Source of the DNA: Caballeronia sp. M1242 | Lineage (GTDB): Bacteria; Pseudomonadota; Gammaproteobacteria; Burkholderiales; Burkholderiaceae | Reading direction: 5' to 3' | Length of the DNA stretch: 64,000 nucleotides | Assembly (NCBI RefSeq): GCF_017220215.1 | Contig: NZ_CP071130.1 | Location: 1,178,001 to 1,242,000 of the forward strand | Shown: in pieces, positions 35,258-44,251 of the stretch | How positions within the stretch are numbered: position 1 is the first letter of the stretch | Layout: each line of letters starts with the position of its first letter | Notes under the pieces: generated by a model | Told to the model about the DNA's origin: nothing | The model's database searches: none | Seen by the model: the letters and a program-made list of their open reading frames with translations, nothing else | Program-made: the position numbers and the translations under genes

Positions 35258-36174
35258 AGATTCGTGTGCTGGGCTCGTCGGCAGGCGGCGGATTCCCGCA
35301 ATGGAACTGCAACTGCCGCAATTGCGACGGCGTGCGTCGCGGCACGATAGCGGCGCGGGCGCGCACGCAGTCCTCCATTGCCATCAGCGATAACGGCGAG
35401 GACTGGCTGCTCGTCAATGCTTCCCCCGACATACTCGCGCAAATCGCGGCGAATCCGGAGTTGCAGCCCGCGCGTCGCGTGCGCGATACGGGCATCGCAG
35501 CGGTCATCGTGATGGACGCGCAGATCGATCATGTCACCGGTCTTCTGATGCTGCGCGAACGCGGCACGCCCTTGCCGCTCTATGCGACCGACGCCGTGTG
35601 GCAAGACCTCTCGACGGGTTTTCCGGTCACGTCGATTCTCTCGCATTACTGCGGCGTCGAACATCGGCGCATCGCGCTGGACGGGGCCGCGTTGAGCGTG
35701 CCGGAACTGCCGCGCGTGCAGATAAAAGCGCTACCGCTTTCGAGCAAGGCGCCGCCTTACTCGCCGCATCGGGAAGCGCCCGAAGTGGGCGACAACATTG
35801 GCCTCGTGTTCACGAACAGCGCAACGGGCAAGCGGGCGTTCTATGCGCCGGGGCTAGGCGCGATCGAACCGCAGGTGCTCGAGGCGATGCGCGGGGCCGA
35901 CCTCTTGCTGATCGACGGCACGGTCTGGACCGACGACGAAATGATTCGTCTGGGCCTGACGAAGAAGACCGGCGCCGACATGGGTCATCTCGCTCAGAGC
36001 GGCGCAGGCGGCATGATCGAGGTGCTCGATTCGATCGCGCGCGCGGGAATGCGCAAAGTGCTAATCCATATCAACAACACGAACCCGATTCTCATCGAAG
36101 ATGGTCCCGAACGCCGCATGCTGTCGGAGCATGGCATCGAAGTGGCGCACGACGGCATGAGCTTCGAGCTATGA
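35254..36174 (+). CDS. pqqB: PqqB
   Basis: A 306-residue metallo-beta-lactamase-fold enzyme of PQQ synthesis, recently assigned as a hydroxylase of the cross-linked intermediate. [20 protein letters not shown] at the start, [13 protein letters not shown] zinc site region, [15 protein letters not shown] and [17 protein letters not shown] are diagnostic. Length is normal. It follows the cytochrome after 31 nt and pqqC starts 21 nt after its stop. Confidence 0.95.
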   Translation: MKIRVLGSSAGGGFPQWNCNCRNCDGVRRGTIAARARTQSSIAISDNGEDWLLVNASPDILAQIAANPELQPARRVRDTGIAAVIVMDAQIDHVTGLLMLRERGTPLPLYATDAVWQDLSTGFPVTSILSHYCGVEHRRIALDGAALSVPELPRVQIKALPLSSKAPPYSPHREAPEVGDNIGLVFTNSATGKRAFYAPGLGAIEPQVLEAMRGADLLLIDGTVWTDDEMIRLGLTKKTGADMGHLAQSGAGGMIEVLDSIARAGMRKVLIHINNTNPILIEDGPERRMLSEHGIEVAHDGMSFEL

Positions 36175-36195
36175 AGAATCCCTGGAGAACGATGA

Positions 36196-36954
36196 ATGTC
36201 TGACCACCCGTTCACGCCGATGCTCAATCCCACGACCGGCCCGCACTTCACCGCAGTGAAGACCGCGGAGCCAGCGTGGACGCGCGAACAGTTCGAGGAA
36301 CAACTGCGCGCGAAAGGCACGGCGTACCACATCCATCATCCGTTCAATGTGAAGATGAATGGCGGTGGATGTTCGCCAGAGCAGATTCGCGGCTGGGTCG
36401 CTAACCGCTTCTACTATCAGATCAACATTCCGCTGAAGGACGCGGCGGTCATGTCCAACTGCCCGGACCGCGAGACGCGCCGCCGTTGGGTACTGCGCAT
36501 TCTCGATCACGACGGCTATGAAGATCAGCCGGGCGGCATCGAAGCATGGGCGCGACTGGGCGATGCAGTGGGTCTCTCGCGCGACGATCTGTGGTCACTT
36601 CGGCTCGTCACGCCCGGCGTGCGCTTTGCCGTCGACGCTTACGTGAACTTCGCGCGGCGCGCGCCGTGGCAGGAATCGGTGTGCTCGTCGTTGACTGAGA
36701 TGTTCGCGCCGCAGATTCACAAGGATCGCCTGGCGACATGGCCCGAGCATTACAAGTGGATCGAAGCCGATGGTCTCGCTTATTTTCGCTCGCGTGTGTC
36801 GCTCGCGCAGCGCGATGTCGAACATGGTCTCGAAGTGACGCTCGCTCACTTCACGACACGCGAGCAACAACAACGCGCGCTCGATATTCTGCAATTCAAG
36901 CTGGATATTCTCTGGACCATGCTGGATTCCATCGAAAAGGCCTTTCCGTCATGA
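36196..36954 (+). CDS. pqqC: PqqC, pyrroloquinoline-quinone synthase
   Basis: A 252-residue cofactorless oxidase that carries out the final ring closure and oxidation to [43 protein letters not shown] and [12 protein letters not shown] are the standard motifs. The catalytic His residues in HIHHPF and near the C-terminus are present. Coupled to pqqD by ATGA overlap. Confidence 0.96.
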   Translation: MSDHPFTPMLNPTTGPHFTAVKTAEPAWTREQFEEQLRAKGTAYHIHHPFNVKMNGGGCSPEQIRGWVANRFYYQINIPLKDAAVMSNCPDRETRRRWVLRILDHDGYEDQPGGIEAWARLGDAVGLSRDDLWSLRLVTPGVRFAVDAYVNFARRAPWQESVCSSLTEMFAPQIHKDRLATWPEHYKWIEADGLAYFRSRVSLAQRDVEHGLEVTLAHFTTREQQQRALDILQFKLDILWTMLDSIEKAFPS

Positions 36955-37259
36955 GCGATATGAACCCGACGCAGCGTGTTCAGGAAGCCGTCGAAGCACC
37001 GGATGACTCACTGCATCCGAAGCTCAAGCGTCTCTTTCGCCTGCAATGGGAGCCCGCGCAGGATGCGCACGTCCTGCTTTATCCCGAAGGCATGGTGAAA
37101 CTCAATCAAAGCGCCGCGCAGATTCTTTTGCGCTGTGACGGCACACGCGACATTCCCGCGCTCGTCGCGGATCTGGAACAGGCGTTCAACGCAAGCGGCC
37201 TCGGCGACGACGTGCGGGCGTTCATCGCCGGCGCACGTTCGCGCGGCTGGCTGGAGTAA
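36951..37259 (+). CDS. pqqD: PqqD, PqqA peptide chaperone
   Basis: A 102-residue RiPP recognition-element protein that binds PqqA and presents it to Pqq[33 protein letters not shown] is in the middle (typical beta-hairpin plus helix), with [12 protein letters not shown] after it. ATG 36951 overlaps the pqqC stop. Confidence 0.93.
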   Translation: MSDMNPTQRVQEAVEAPDDSLHPKLKRLFRLQWEPAQDAHVLLYPEGMVKLNQSAAQILLRCDGTRDIPALVADLEQAFNASGLGDDVRAFIAGARSRGWLE

Positions 37260-37295
37260 CGAGGCACAAGCAGAGGCACAAAGAGAGGCACGAGC

Positions 37296-38483
37296 ATGAC
37301 CGATCTTTCCGAACCCATTGCGAAGCCCGAGCACGAAGGCGCGGTCATACCGCCGCCGCTCTGGCTGCTCGCCGAACTGACGTACCGCTGTCCGCTGCAT
37401 TGCGTTTTCTGCTACAACCCTGTGAACTACGCGGAACACACGCAAGAGTTGAACACCGAGCAATGGCTCGACACATTGCGGCAGGCGCGCGCGCTCGGCG
37501 CGGCGCAACTCGGCTTTTCGGGCGGCGAGCCGTTGCTTCGCGACGATCTGGAAACGCTCGTCGCAGAAGCACGCAAACTCGGCTTCTATACGAATCTCAT
37601 CACGTCGGGCATCGGGCTCACGGACAAGCGTCTGACTGCGCTGAAGGACGCGGGACTCGATCATATTCAACTCTCGTTTCAGGACTCGACGCAGGAGCTG
37701 AACGACTTTCTCTCCAGCACGAAGACCTTCGACCTGAAGAAACGCGTCGCCAATCTCATCAAGGCCCACGGCTTCCCGATGGTGCTCAATTGCGTCTTGC
37801 ACCGCTATAACCTGCCGCATATCGGCCGCATCATCGACATGGCCCTCGCGATGGACGCCGAGTATCTCGAACTCGCGAACACGCAGTACTACGGCTGGGC
37901 GCACGCGAACCGCGCGCAACTCATGCCGACCGCGGAGCAGTTGCAGGAAGCCGAAGCGGTGGTCGAGCGTTACCGGCGCGAGATAGGCGACAAGTGCAAG
38001 ATTTTCTTCGTCGTGCCGGATTACTACGAGCGTCGGCCGAAGCGTTGCATGAACGGATGGGGCTCCGTGTTTCTCGGCATCGCGCCGGATGGCGCCGCGT
38101 TGCCGTGTCATACGGCGCGCTCTTTGCCAGGCCTCACCTTCCCCAACGTGACGCAGACGCCGCTCAAAGACATCTGGTATGAGAGCGATGCGTTCAACCG
38201 CTTCCGCGGCTTCGGCTGGATGAAGGAGCCGTGCCGCAGCTGCGACGAGAAAGCCATCGACCTCGGCGGCTGCCGCTGTCAGGCGTACCTGCTCACGCAA
38301 GATCCGGCGAACGCGGACCCGGTATGCGACAAGTCCCCGCATCATGAACGCGTCATCGAAGTGGTGCGCGCGGCATCGGTCAGGCAAGAGCCAGCGGAAC
38401 AGCCCATCGTCTTTCGCAACGATGCGAACTCGCGGCGCATGGCGGCGGCACATCGCGCACTTGATTCGGACAACGAAGGATAG
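37296..38483 (+). CDS. pqqE: PqqE, radical SAM PqqA cyclase
   Basis: A 395-residue radical SAM/SPASM enzyme that forms the Glu-Tyr cross-link in PqqA. The SAM cluster motif is C32-PLH-C36-VF-C39. QLGFSGGEPLLRDDLE follows, and the C-terminal SPASM cysteines are in CRSCDEKAIDLGGCRCQ. It is separated from pqqD by 36 nt and from the response regulator gene by only 4 nt. Confidence 0.96.
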   Translation: MTDLSEPIAKPEHEGAVIPPPLWLLAELTYRCPLHCVFCYNPVNYAEHTQELNTEQWLDTLRQARALGAAQLGFSGGEPLLRDDLETLVAEARKLGFYTNLITSGIGLTDKRLTALKDAGLDHIQLSFQDSTQELNDFLSSTKTFDLKKRVANLIKAHGFPMVLNCVLHRYNLPHIGRIIDMALAMDAEYLELANTQYYGWAHANRAQLMPTAEQLQEAEAVVERYRREIGDKCKIFFVVPDYYERRPKRCMNGWGSVFLGIAPDGAALPCHTARSLPGLTFPNVTQTPLKDIWYESDAFNRFRGFGWMKEPCRSCDEKAIDLGGCRCQAYLLTQDPANADPVCDKSPHHERVIEVVRAASVRQEPAEQPIVFRNDANSRRMAAAHRALDSDNEG

Positions 38484-38487
38484 TCAC

Positions 38488-39186
38488 ATGACCGCCGACA
38501 TCTCCGTGCTGCTGGTGGACGATCACGCAGTCGTGCGTGAGGGCTACAAGCGTCTGCTTGAACTGAGCCCCCACGTGAGCGTCGCGGGCGAAGCAGCGGA
38601 CGCGGCGCAGGCTTACCAAAAGTTCTGCGCGTTGCAGCCGGACGTCGTCGTGATGGACCTTGCATTGCCGGGTGCAAGCGGCATAGAGGCGATGCGGCGC
38701 ATGCTCGCACGCGAGCCGCAGGCGCGCGTGCTCATATTCAGCGTGCATGAAGAAGCGATCTTCGTACGCCGCGCACTCGATGCCGGCGCGCGCGGCTATG
38801 TGACGAAAGCCAGCGCGCCGGACGTGCTCGTTGAAGCCGTGCGCTCCGTCGCGCGCCGCATCGGCTATCTGAGTCCCGACATATCGCAGGCGCTGGCATT
38901 GCGCGAAACGATTCGTGAAGGCCCGCCGGGACGGCAGTTATCGGCCCGTGAGTTCGAAGTCTTGCGTCTGCTGGTGCAGGGTTATACGTTGCCGAGCATC
39001 GCGGAGAAACTCGGTTTGAGCCAGAAGACCGTGGCGAATCATCAGTCGGTCATACGCCAGAAGTTCGGCGCGGACAATGGCGTGCAGCTTGCGCAAATCG
39101 CGAGCCGCCTCGGTCTTCATTTCTCCGATTTCACCGGCGCAGCCGATGCGCCGTTCGGCTCGCTCGGCAACGGCAGTCCCGCTTGA
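38488..39186 (+). CDS. LuxR-type response regulator at the end of the pqq operon
   Basis: A 232-residue two-component regulator: receiver with phospho-acceptor Asp57 in VVVMDLALPG and a NarL-type helix-turn-helix, LSAREFEVLRLLVQGYTL (about 151-168) to KTVANHQSVIRQKFG. Relatives (AgmR, ExaE, ErbR type) control PQQ alcohol oxidation in pseudomonads. It starts 4 nt after pqqE. Its 3' end overlaps the facing histidine kinase gene by 70 bp, so the pair is convergent. The upstream open frame to 38344 overlaps pqqE and is not used. Confidence 0.9.
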   Translation: MTADISVLLVDDHAVVREGYKRLLELSPHVSVAGEAADAAQAYQKFCALQPDVVVMDLALPGASGIEAMRRMLAREPQARVLIFSVHEEAIFVRRALDAGARGYVTKASAPDVLVEAVRSVARRIGYLSPDISQALALRETIREGPPGRQLSAREFEVLRLLVQGYTLPSIAEKLGLSQKTVANHQSVIRQKFGADNGVQLAQIASRLGLHFSDFTGAADAPFGSLGNGSPA

Positions 39187-40205
39187 GCGGGCACGCGGGC
39201 GCAAAAGAGCAAGCCTTCGCCGGGGCTGCTTGCAAGATGGAACTCGCCGCCGAGCGCCTCGACACGCTCGCGCATGCCGACCAGTCCCAGGCCCTTGCGG
39301 GGAATCGTGAGGTCGATGCCGGGACCGTCATCGGCCATCGTGACGACGATTTCATCCGCGGCTGAGTTCGCATCTTGCGGCGTGCGCACGAGATAGATCT
39401 CGACACGCGAATCGCGGGCGAACTTCGAGATATTCGTGAGCCCTTCCTGCACCAGCCGATACAAAGTGATATTGAGCGCATCGCTCAGATGATCGAAGTC
39501 GCCTTCCACCGTCAGCGAAAACACCGCCTGCGGCAAGCGTTCGCGCCAGCCTTCGATGCAATGTTCGAGCGCGGTCGGCAAGCCGAATTCGTCGAGCCCG
39601 ATGGGTCGTAGCTTGCGTATCATTCCGCCGATCTCGCGATACACATGCGTCGCGCTTTGCATCAACGCGAGAGAGAGCCGATGAATCTCCTCTTCGCGGC
39701 CCGCAGAAAGGTCGCGAATGCGCGCTGCATCGAGCGACATGGCGTTCAGGTATTGACCGAGTTCATCGTGCAATTCGCGTGCAAGATGACGACGCTCGTT
39801 CTCCTGCGCGGACATGGCCTGATTGGCGAGGCGGCGATTCTGCGCAAGCAGTTGCTCGGCTTCCTCTTCCAACGTCCGACGCCGCCGCGCTTCGCGTTGT
39901 GCTTCCCGATAGCGGCGCCACGCGAACCACGCAAGGCCGAGCGCCAGCACGACAAGCGTCGCGGGCATTTCGTCGAGCTGGAAGCGCTCCGCGCTGCGCG
40001 TCCAGCGATACGTGAACTCGCTGAAGTCGAACGTCGCGAACAGGGTGCCCGCGGCGAACGTGACGGCGAGCACGCAGGCGAGATCGCGCACGACCGTCGA
40101 GCGCGGCGTGCGAGTGGAAGACGCTTTCGCAGGCGAGGAGAAGGACTCGGATGGCATCACGCGAAACATTCTACGCACGCCTGTGGGAAGCGGCGCAGTA
40201 GGCAT
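39117..40205 (-). CDS. Sensor histidine kinase (HisKA_3 type), partner of the facing regulator
   Basis: A 362-residue membrane kinase. Two hydrophobic segments (about 43-60 and 81-98) enclose a very short outer loop. A coiled coil (100-140), the dimerisation/His box RHLARELHDELGQYL (His146), and an ATPase domain with DDGPGID and GLGLVGM follow. This type pairs with NarL-family regulators, here the convergent gene at 38488. The start is uncertain: ATG 40205 has no ribosome site and ATG 40169 is possible. A palindrome, CGGGAGAATTTCCCG, lies just upstream. Confidence 0.87.
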   Translation of the reverse strand: MPTAPLPTGVRRMFRVMPSESFSSPAKASSTRTPRSTVVRDLACVLAVTFAAGTLFATFDFSEFTYRWTRSAERFQLDEMPATLVVLALGLAWFAWRRYREAQREARRRRTLEEEAEQLLAQNRRLANQAMSAQENERRHLARELHDELGQYLNAMSLDAARIRDLSAGREEEIHRLSLALMQSATHVYREIGGMIRKLRPIGLDEFGLPTALEHCIEGWRERLPQAVFSLTVEGDFDHLSDALNITLYRLVQEGLTNISKFARDSRVEIYLVRTPQDANSAADEIVVTMADDGPGIDLTIPRKGLGLVGMRERVEALGGEFHLASSPGEGLLFCARVPAQAGLPLPSEPNGASAAPVKSEK

Positions 40206-40233
40206 CGCACGTTTGAGCGCTTCTTTCGATGAA

Positions 40234-40248
40234 CGGGAGAATTTCCCG
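40234..40248. promoter_or_regulatory. 15-bp palindrome upstream of the histidine kinase (copy 1)
   Basis: CGGGAGAATTTCCCG lies between the stop of the 136-residue protein gene and the kinase start, centred about 36 bp before ATG 40205. A copy with one difference is at 41942-41956. A dimeric LuxR-type regulator is a natural candidate binder. Confidence 0.5.
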
Positions 40249-40250
40249 CA

Positions 40251-40661
40251 TCAGCGCGGCTTGAATGGATAGACCTTGGCCGGCCGCCGCTGCCGCAGTT
40301 CCGCCAAGTAGTTCTCCACGAAGCGGCTTAGCGCATGCGCTTTCAGTTGTTCGAGCATGCGCATGGCGTCGCTCGGCGATTCCGGTCCCATGACGAGCGC
40401 GCCCACGCCGAGCGCGCCGAGATGCACGACCAATGCGCAGGAAGAGAGCGAGCCGGCATCGAAGAGGCGCACTGCATCGGCGGCTTCGTCGTCGATCTCG
40501 AAGCCCTCTTCTTCGCACACGTCGAAGCGCAACTCGCCGTGTTTGCCTATGGACGCAGGCAGCCAGCGGCAATTGCCCGTGCCGCCCTGAGACGCGATGA
40601 GCACGCGCTTGCGCGTGGGTGTATCGCTGATGGTGTCAAACGCCTCGGCTAATGTACACAT
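40251..40661 (-). CDS. Conserved-looking protein of unknown function
   Basis: A 136-residue soluble protein without signal peptide or recognised domain. It contains ADAVRLFDAGSLSSCALVVHLGALGVGALVMG, a stretch that looks like a beta-strand and helix core, and ends VYPFKPR. It is on the minus strand between the PQQ-associated propeller and the kinase, with the palindrome 3 nt after its stop. A role in PQQ/C1 metabolism is only suggested by location. Confidence 0.6.
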   Translation of the reverse strand: MCTLAEAFDTISDTPTRKRVLIASQGGTGNCRWLPASIGKHGELRFDVCEEEGFEIDDEAADAVRLFDAGSLSSCALVVHLGALGVGALVMGPESPSDAMRMLEQLKAHALSRFVENYLAELRQRRPAKVYPFKPR

Positions 40662-40771
40662 GATTGTCCTCGCCGGCGAGCCTAACTGATACTAGCAGTC
40701 GCCCGCCGCGAGACGCGACGTGTAATGCGCAATGATGCGCGGCACAAAACGAAACGGCTGTGCGCTCGAAC

Positions 40772-41836
40772 TTAACGTCCGGTGATGGAGCCCGCGCTCG
40801 GAGGGTACGTCACGATGCCCCATGCAAGCGGTACATCGTTTATCTGCTTGACGGTCGCGTAGTTCGAAGCGTCGAGCACATACACCGCGTTCGAACGGCC
40901 GCATGCAAGCAGCACCTTCGAGCCATCCGGCGTGAAGCTGAAGTGCCAGCAACGCTGCCCAATCGGCGCGTCGCTCACGTGCGCGTATGTGGAAGCATCA
41001 AAGACTTGCAGCGTCTTGTCGCGAGATGCGGCTACGAAAAGACGCTTGCCCGATGGATCGAACGACACGCCATAAGGTCCGGCTTTCGTATCGACGGTCT
41101 TCGCCGGCTTGAGCTCGTTACCCGCGAGCACCATGAACTTGTTCGCGTTCTCCAGCGTAACGACATAAGCCTTGCCATCAGGCGATGCCTTGATGCCGCG
41201 CGGCCGCGACCCTTTGGGCAGATTGACCGTGCGCACGGGCTGGCCGCTGCCGGCGCGATAGACCGATACCGTATCGTCGCCCTCGTTCGTCACGAGTATA
41301 AGCTTGCCGTCGCGCGAAAACTCGACGCCTTCCGTCTCATGGCCGCTCTTGACCGAACGCCTGACCTTCATCGTCTTCAGATCGACAATGGCGATTTCCG
41401 CGGGCGGCGATTGAGCGTCATCGTCTTCTTTCTGCTGCTCTCCGGGTTTCCCCGGCGCGCCCGATTCGCCCGGCTCATACGTGACATAAGCCGCGCCGCC
41501 GTGCACGCGCACGAACTCCGGATTCTTGCCGATCTTCGCGCGGCGCAGCACGTTGCCGGATGCCGTATCGATCTCGGACAGATCGCCCGTCGACTTGTTC
41601 GCGACGTAGAGGCGCGTGCCGTCGCTGTTGAGACTCAGGCCACGCGGACCGTCCTTGCCCACGTCGATGGTCTTCGTAAGCGACAGGCCGTCGAGATCGA
41701 TCACGCCGACGCCGCTGCTTTCGCTCGTCACATAGGCCAGCGGCGCTGCCGCGTGTGCGTGACTTGCGCAAAGCAGCAGCGCAGGCGCTAACAGCGACGA
41801 TAGTGAAAGGCGCGTCGCGTTGAAGCTCACATGCAT
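40772..41836 (-). CDS. PQQ-dependent catabolism-associated beta-propeller protein
   Basis: A 354-residue exported YVTN-type beta-propeller with a signal peptide (to about residue 29). Successive blades are AYVTSESSGVGVIDLDG, RLYVANKSTGDLSEID, LILVTNEGDDTVSVY and RLFVAASRDKTLQVFD. An acidic loop (residues 125-145, GEQQKEDDDAQ) interrupts one blade. Proteins like this are repeatedly found with PQQ alcohol dehydrogenases and their regulators; the role may be cofactor or electron transfer scaffolding. A palindrome resembling that of the kinase gene lies about 105 bp upstream. Confidence 0.82.
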   Translation of the reverse strand: MHVSFNATRLSLSSLLAPALLLCASHAHAAAPLAYVTSESSGVGVIDLDGLSLTKTIDVGKDGPRGLSLNSDGTRLYVANKSTGDLSEIDTASGNVLRRAKIGKNPEFVRVHGGAAYVTYEPGESGAPGKPGEQQKEDDDAQSPPAEIAIVDLKTMKVRRSVKSGHETEGVEFSRDGKLILVTNEGDDTVSVYRAGSGQPVRTVNLPKGSRPRGIKASPDGKAYVVTLENANKFMVLAGNELKPAKTVDTKAGPYGVSFDPSGKRLFVAASRDKTLQVFDASTYAHVSDAPIGQRCWHFSFTPDGSKVLLACGRSNAVYVLDASNYATVKQINDVPLAWGIVTYPPSAGSITGR

Positions 41837-41941
41837 GATCGTCTCCGGCTGAACGTTCTTGGTATCGTTTTAAGGGCGTATTAAACGCCGGCCCCACAGC
41901 CAACTTAGCGCAGGATCCCGCGCGCAGGCAACGTTGCAACA

Positions 41942-41956
41942 CGGGAGAAATTCCCG
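41942..41956. promoter_or_regulatory. 15-bp palindrome upstream of the PQQ-associated propeller (copy 2)
   Basis: CGGGAGAAATTCCCG differs from the site at 40234-40248 only in the middle base. It lies between the stop of the DUF3280-type gene and the propeller start, about 105 bp before the ATG. Confidence 0.5.
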
Positions 41957-41984
41957 AAATGCGGATAGTGCATGCGACCGCAGC

Positions 41985-42518
41985 CTAACGCATGACGGAG
42001 GCTTCGGTCGTCAGCAGATCGACGAGCGCCTTTGCGCCGCGCTGCCACGACTGGTCCGTGTTGCCGCGCATATCGACCGAACGCTGGAAGAGCGTCGCGC
42101 CGCTATCGACGTCCTCCACGCGCAGATTGATATTGAGGATGAGGTTGCTGATCTTCTGCACCCAACACACGCCGACGCGCGATACACCCAGTTCGCGCGC
42201 GACGCGAAGCTCGCAGCCATTGCAGGCGCTCACGTCCTGCGCGCGTTGAAGCGCTGCAATGAGATCGCTCGCCTGTGCATTGTCCGTCACATGTAAGGGC
42301 GTCTTCTCTCTCAGTTGTTCGCGCAGTGCGTTGCTGACCATCGCGAGGCGCTCGGCCTGTATGCGATTGGTGTCCGCATCGTTATAGGCGGCGTTGTCGT
42401 CGATCAATGTGCAATCCAGCAGCGCGATGGATTGTTGGGCTCGCTGAGCTTGCGCCTGTCCACTCAATGGCAGACCACATAGAACGAGTAACGCCAGCAT
42501 ACGGACGACGGATGTCAT
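41985..42518 (-). CDS. DUF3280-type exported protein
   Basis: A 177-residue protein with a signal peptide (about residues 1-23, ending SGQAQAQ). The mature part IALLDCTLIDDNAAYNDADTNRIQAERLAMVSNALREQL and CNGCELRVARELGVSRVGVCWVQKISNLILNINLRVEDV fits the DUF3280 group seen beside PQQ alcohol dehydrogenase genes (both stretches quoted as separate blocks of the family). Function unknown. ATG 42518 begins the signal peptide properly; the frame is open to 42743. It precedes the propeller gene by 148 nt. Confidence 0.72.
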   Translation of the reverse strand: MTSVVRMLALLVLCGLPLSGQAQAQRAQQSIALLDCTLIDDNAAYNDADTNRIQAERLAMVSNALREQLREKTPLHVTDNAQASDLIAALQRAQDVSACNGCELRVARELGVSRVGVCWVQKISNLILNINLRVEDVDSGATLFQRSVDMRGNTDQSWQRGAKALVDLLTTEASVMR

Positions 42519-42766
42519 GGTCTTGGTCTCGATCGTTGCGTGGTGACGCGGGAGCCAACAGCATGCGCCGGTCTGTCGGCTTCTGTCCAACATTCCTGTG
42601 CACCTTGCATCGGTTAAGCGCGGCCTTCGAACCTCGAGGGCCATAGCGCGCGCGCCGACGCGAGCTCGAGCGTCGCATTGGCATAGGCTTTGCAGAATTT
42701 CGCGCGAGCACTCGATGTGCTCGCCGCCCATGCGATCCACCACGCCACGCTGCCAGGAGAAACGCC

Positions 42767-42976
42767 ATGAAGCCCGCTCTCGTCATTACCGACCTCACGC
42801 TCGACACGAACACGCGCCCCAACGAAGCCGCCCTATCGCGGCAACAGATGCAGCAGATCGCCGGAGGACGGTCCGTTCTCGCGACTGTCGACGGCCGTTC
42901 GACCGCGGCCATCGACGACTGGCAGATGAATATCGCCATCTTCGAAGGACGGGTTGGCGGTCCTTATATCGTTTGA
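42767..42976 (+). CDS. Small protein with a double-glycine-type leader
   Basis: A 69-residue protein with AGGAGA 6 nt upstream of its ATG. The first 34 residues end LSRQQMQQIAGG, which resembles the double-glycine leaders recognised by peptidase-containing ABC exporters. The remaining 35 residues (RSVLATVDG...GGPYIV) have no known motif and no cysteine. No exporter or modifying enzyme is within the window. Leader processing is an inference from pattern only. Confidence 0.6.
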   Translation: MKPALVITDLTLDTNTRPNEAALSRQQMQQIAGGRSVLATVDGRSTAAIDDWQMNIAIFEGRVGGPYIV

Positions 42977-43117
42977 AGCCAATGCCGATCGACGTTCAGC
43001 GGCGGCGCGGGTGCGTGCACGCGGGCCGCCACTGCTTTATCGATGCATTCGCCAATGGATTACTCACGTTGAGAGGAGTAAGGTCAGATTGCCGGCATGG
43101 CGAAACAGGAGACGATC

Positions 43118-43426
43118 ATGACCGTCGACCTCTCTACTCAATGGCATGTCTTCGAATACGAAGGCTTCGATATCCACGTGCTTCCGCAGTTAAAGCCCGG
43201 GTCCGAACCGGCGCAACGGTACGCCTTCATCGGACATGTGTGCCTTCATGGCGCGAATGCGGACGTGCCTGGAGAAGCCGTTCACTTTCACTCCGATGGC
43301 GACGACGCATATAAGACCGCCGCAGACGCTTTAGACGATGCGCGGCACATCGGCAAGAGCATCGTGGATGGCACGCATCCGGACCTGTCCGTGCTGTCTA
43401 TCGTCTCGCACCACCACCATTCCTGA
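43118..43426 (+). CDS. Small histidine-ended protein of unknown function
   Basis: A 102-residue protein, no signal peptide, with a predicted mixed alpha/beta core and the C-terminus SIVSHHHHS. I use ATG 43118 because CAGGAGACG lies just before it; ATG 43097 is 7 codons upstream with a poorer site. It follows the double-glycine-leader gene and precedes a VOC protein. No recognised family. Confidence 0.6.
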   Translation: MTVDLSTQWHVFEYEGFDIHVLPQLKPGSEPAQRYAFIGHVCLHGANADVPGEAVHFHSDGDDAYKTAADALDDARHIGKSIVDGTHPDLSVLSIVSHHHHS

Positions 43427-43431
43427 GCTAC

Positions 43432-43803
43432 ATGACGACACCCATCGACGATGCTCGTATCGTCAGTCTCAGCGCAGTCACGCTCGCGACGCACGACATG
43501 GCGCGGGCCGTAGGCTTTTATCAGGCGCTGGGCTTTCGCATCGTGCACGGCGGCGCTAACGAGGCGTTCACATCGTTCGCGCTCGGCGACTCTTACCTCA
43601 ACATCACGAGCGAAACGCACGGCCCCATCTCGTGGTGGGGCCGCATCATCTTCTATGTATCTGATGTCGATGCGTTCTATCGCAAAGTGAAGGCGCTCGG
43701 TATCGAGCCTCAGTTCGCACCACGCGACGCGCCGTGGAACGAGCGCTATTTCCATCTTACCGATCCCGACGGCCACGAACTCAGCTTCGCGCGCCCGCTT
43801 TGA
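43432..43803 (+). CDS. VOC-superfamily (glyoxalase/dioxygenase-like) protein
   Basis: A 123-residue single-domain protein: SLSAVTLATHDMARAVGFYQALGFRIVHGG opens the first beta-alpha-beta-beta-beta unit and WNERYFHLTDPDGHELSFARPL closes the second. The metal-binding residues of VOC enzymes are partly visible (His near the first strand, Glu in GHELSF). Substrate unknown. It starts 5 nt after the stop of the previous gene. Confidence 0.8.
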   Translation: MTTPIDDARIVSLSAVTLATHDMARAVGFYQALGFRIVHGGANEAFTSFALGDSYLNITSETHGPISWWGRIIFYVSDVDAFYRKVKALGIEPQFAPRDAPWNERYFHLTDPDGHELSFARPL

Positions 43804-44002
43804 TATAAGCGCTGCCGACCGGCACGCGCGCTTCCTGTTGCTATTTCGCCAAACTGCGCGTGCACGGGATATTCAGGCGTACAGTTCAAGTGCTTTGTCA
43901 TGAGTGTGGTGCGTTGCGGCAGGCGTCTTTCATGGGACCGCTCAAGCGTCGAATGCTTTCGGCCGATATACAGCCTCGAACGCCGCATGCAGGAGACTTC
44001 AG

Positions 44003-44251
44003 ATGAAATGCGCGAACGAACGATCGCTTCGTTTTCTGGTCGAGAAATGGCTCGCGCCGGCAAGCGTGCCGGTCCATGTCAAGCAGTTCAGCCGCACGCG
44101 AGCCGATCATCGGCGTTTCGTGTGCGTGGAGACGATGCAAGGCACTGCGTCGAAGGCGCTGTTCTTCTTCCGTCACGACGACGGGCAGTGGTGCGTCTAT
44201 CCCGCCGCGCCGCGCAAAGAGAACATGCGCACCGAACGACTCGCGGCCTAG
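44003..44251 (+). CDS. Small basic protein of unknown function
   Basis: An 82-residue protein with CAGGAG 7 nt before its ATG. It is rich in Arg/Lys and aromatic residues (RSLRFLVEKWLAPASVPVHVKQFSR, then ALFFFRHDDGQWCVYPAAPR). It overlaps the 3' end of the convergent DnaJ gene by 4 bp. No domain recognised. Confidence 0.55.
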   Translation: MKCANERSLRFLVEKWLAPASVPVHVKQFSRTRADHRRFVCVETMQGTASKALFFFRHDDGQWCVYPAAPRKENMRTERLAA

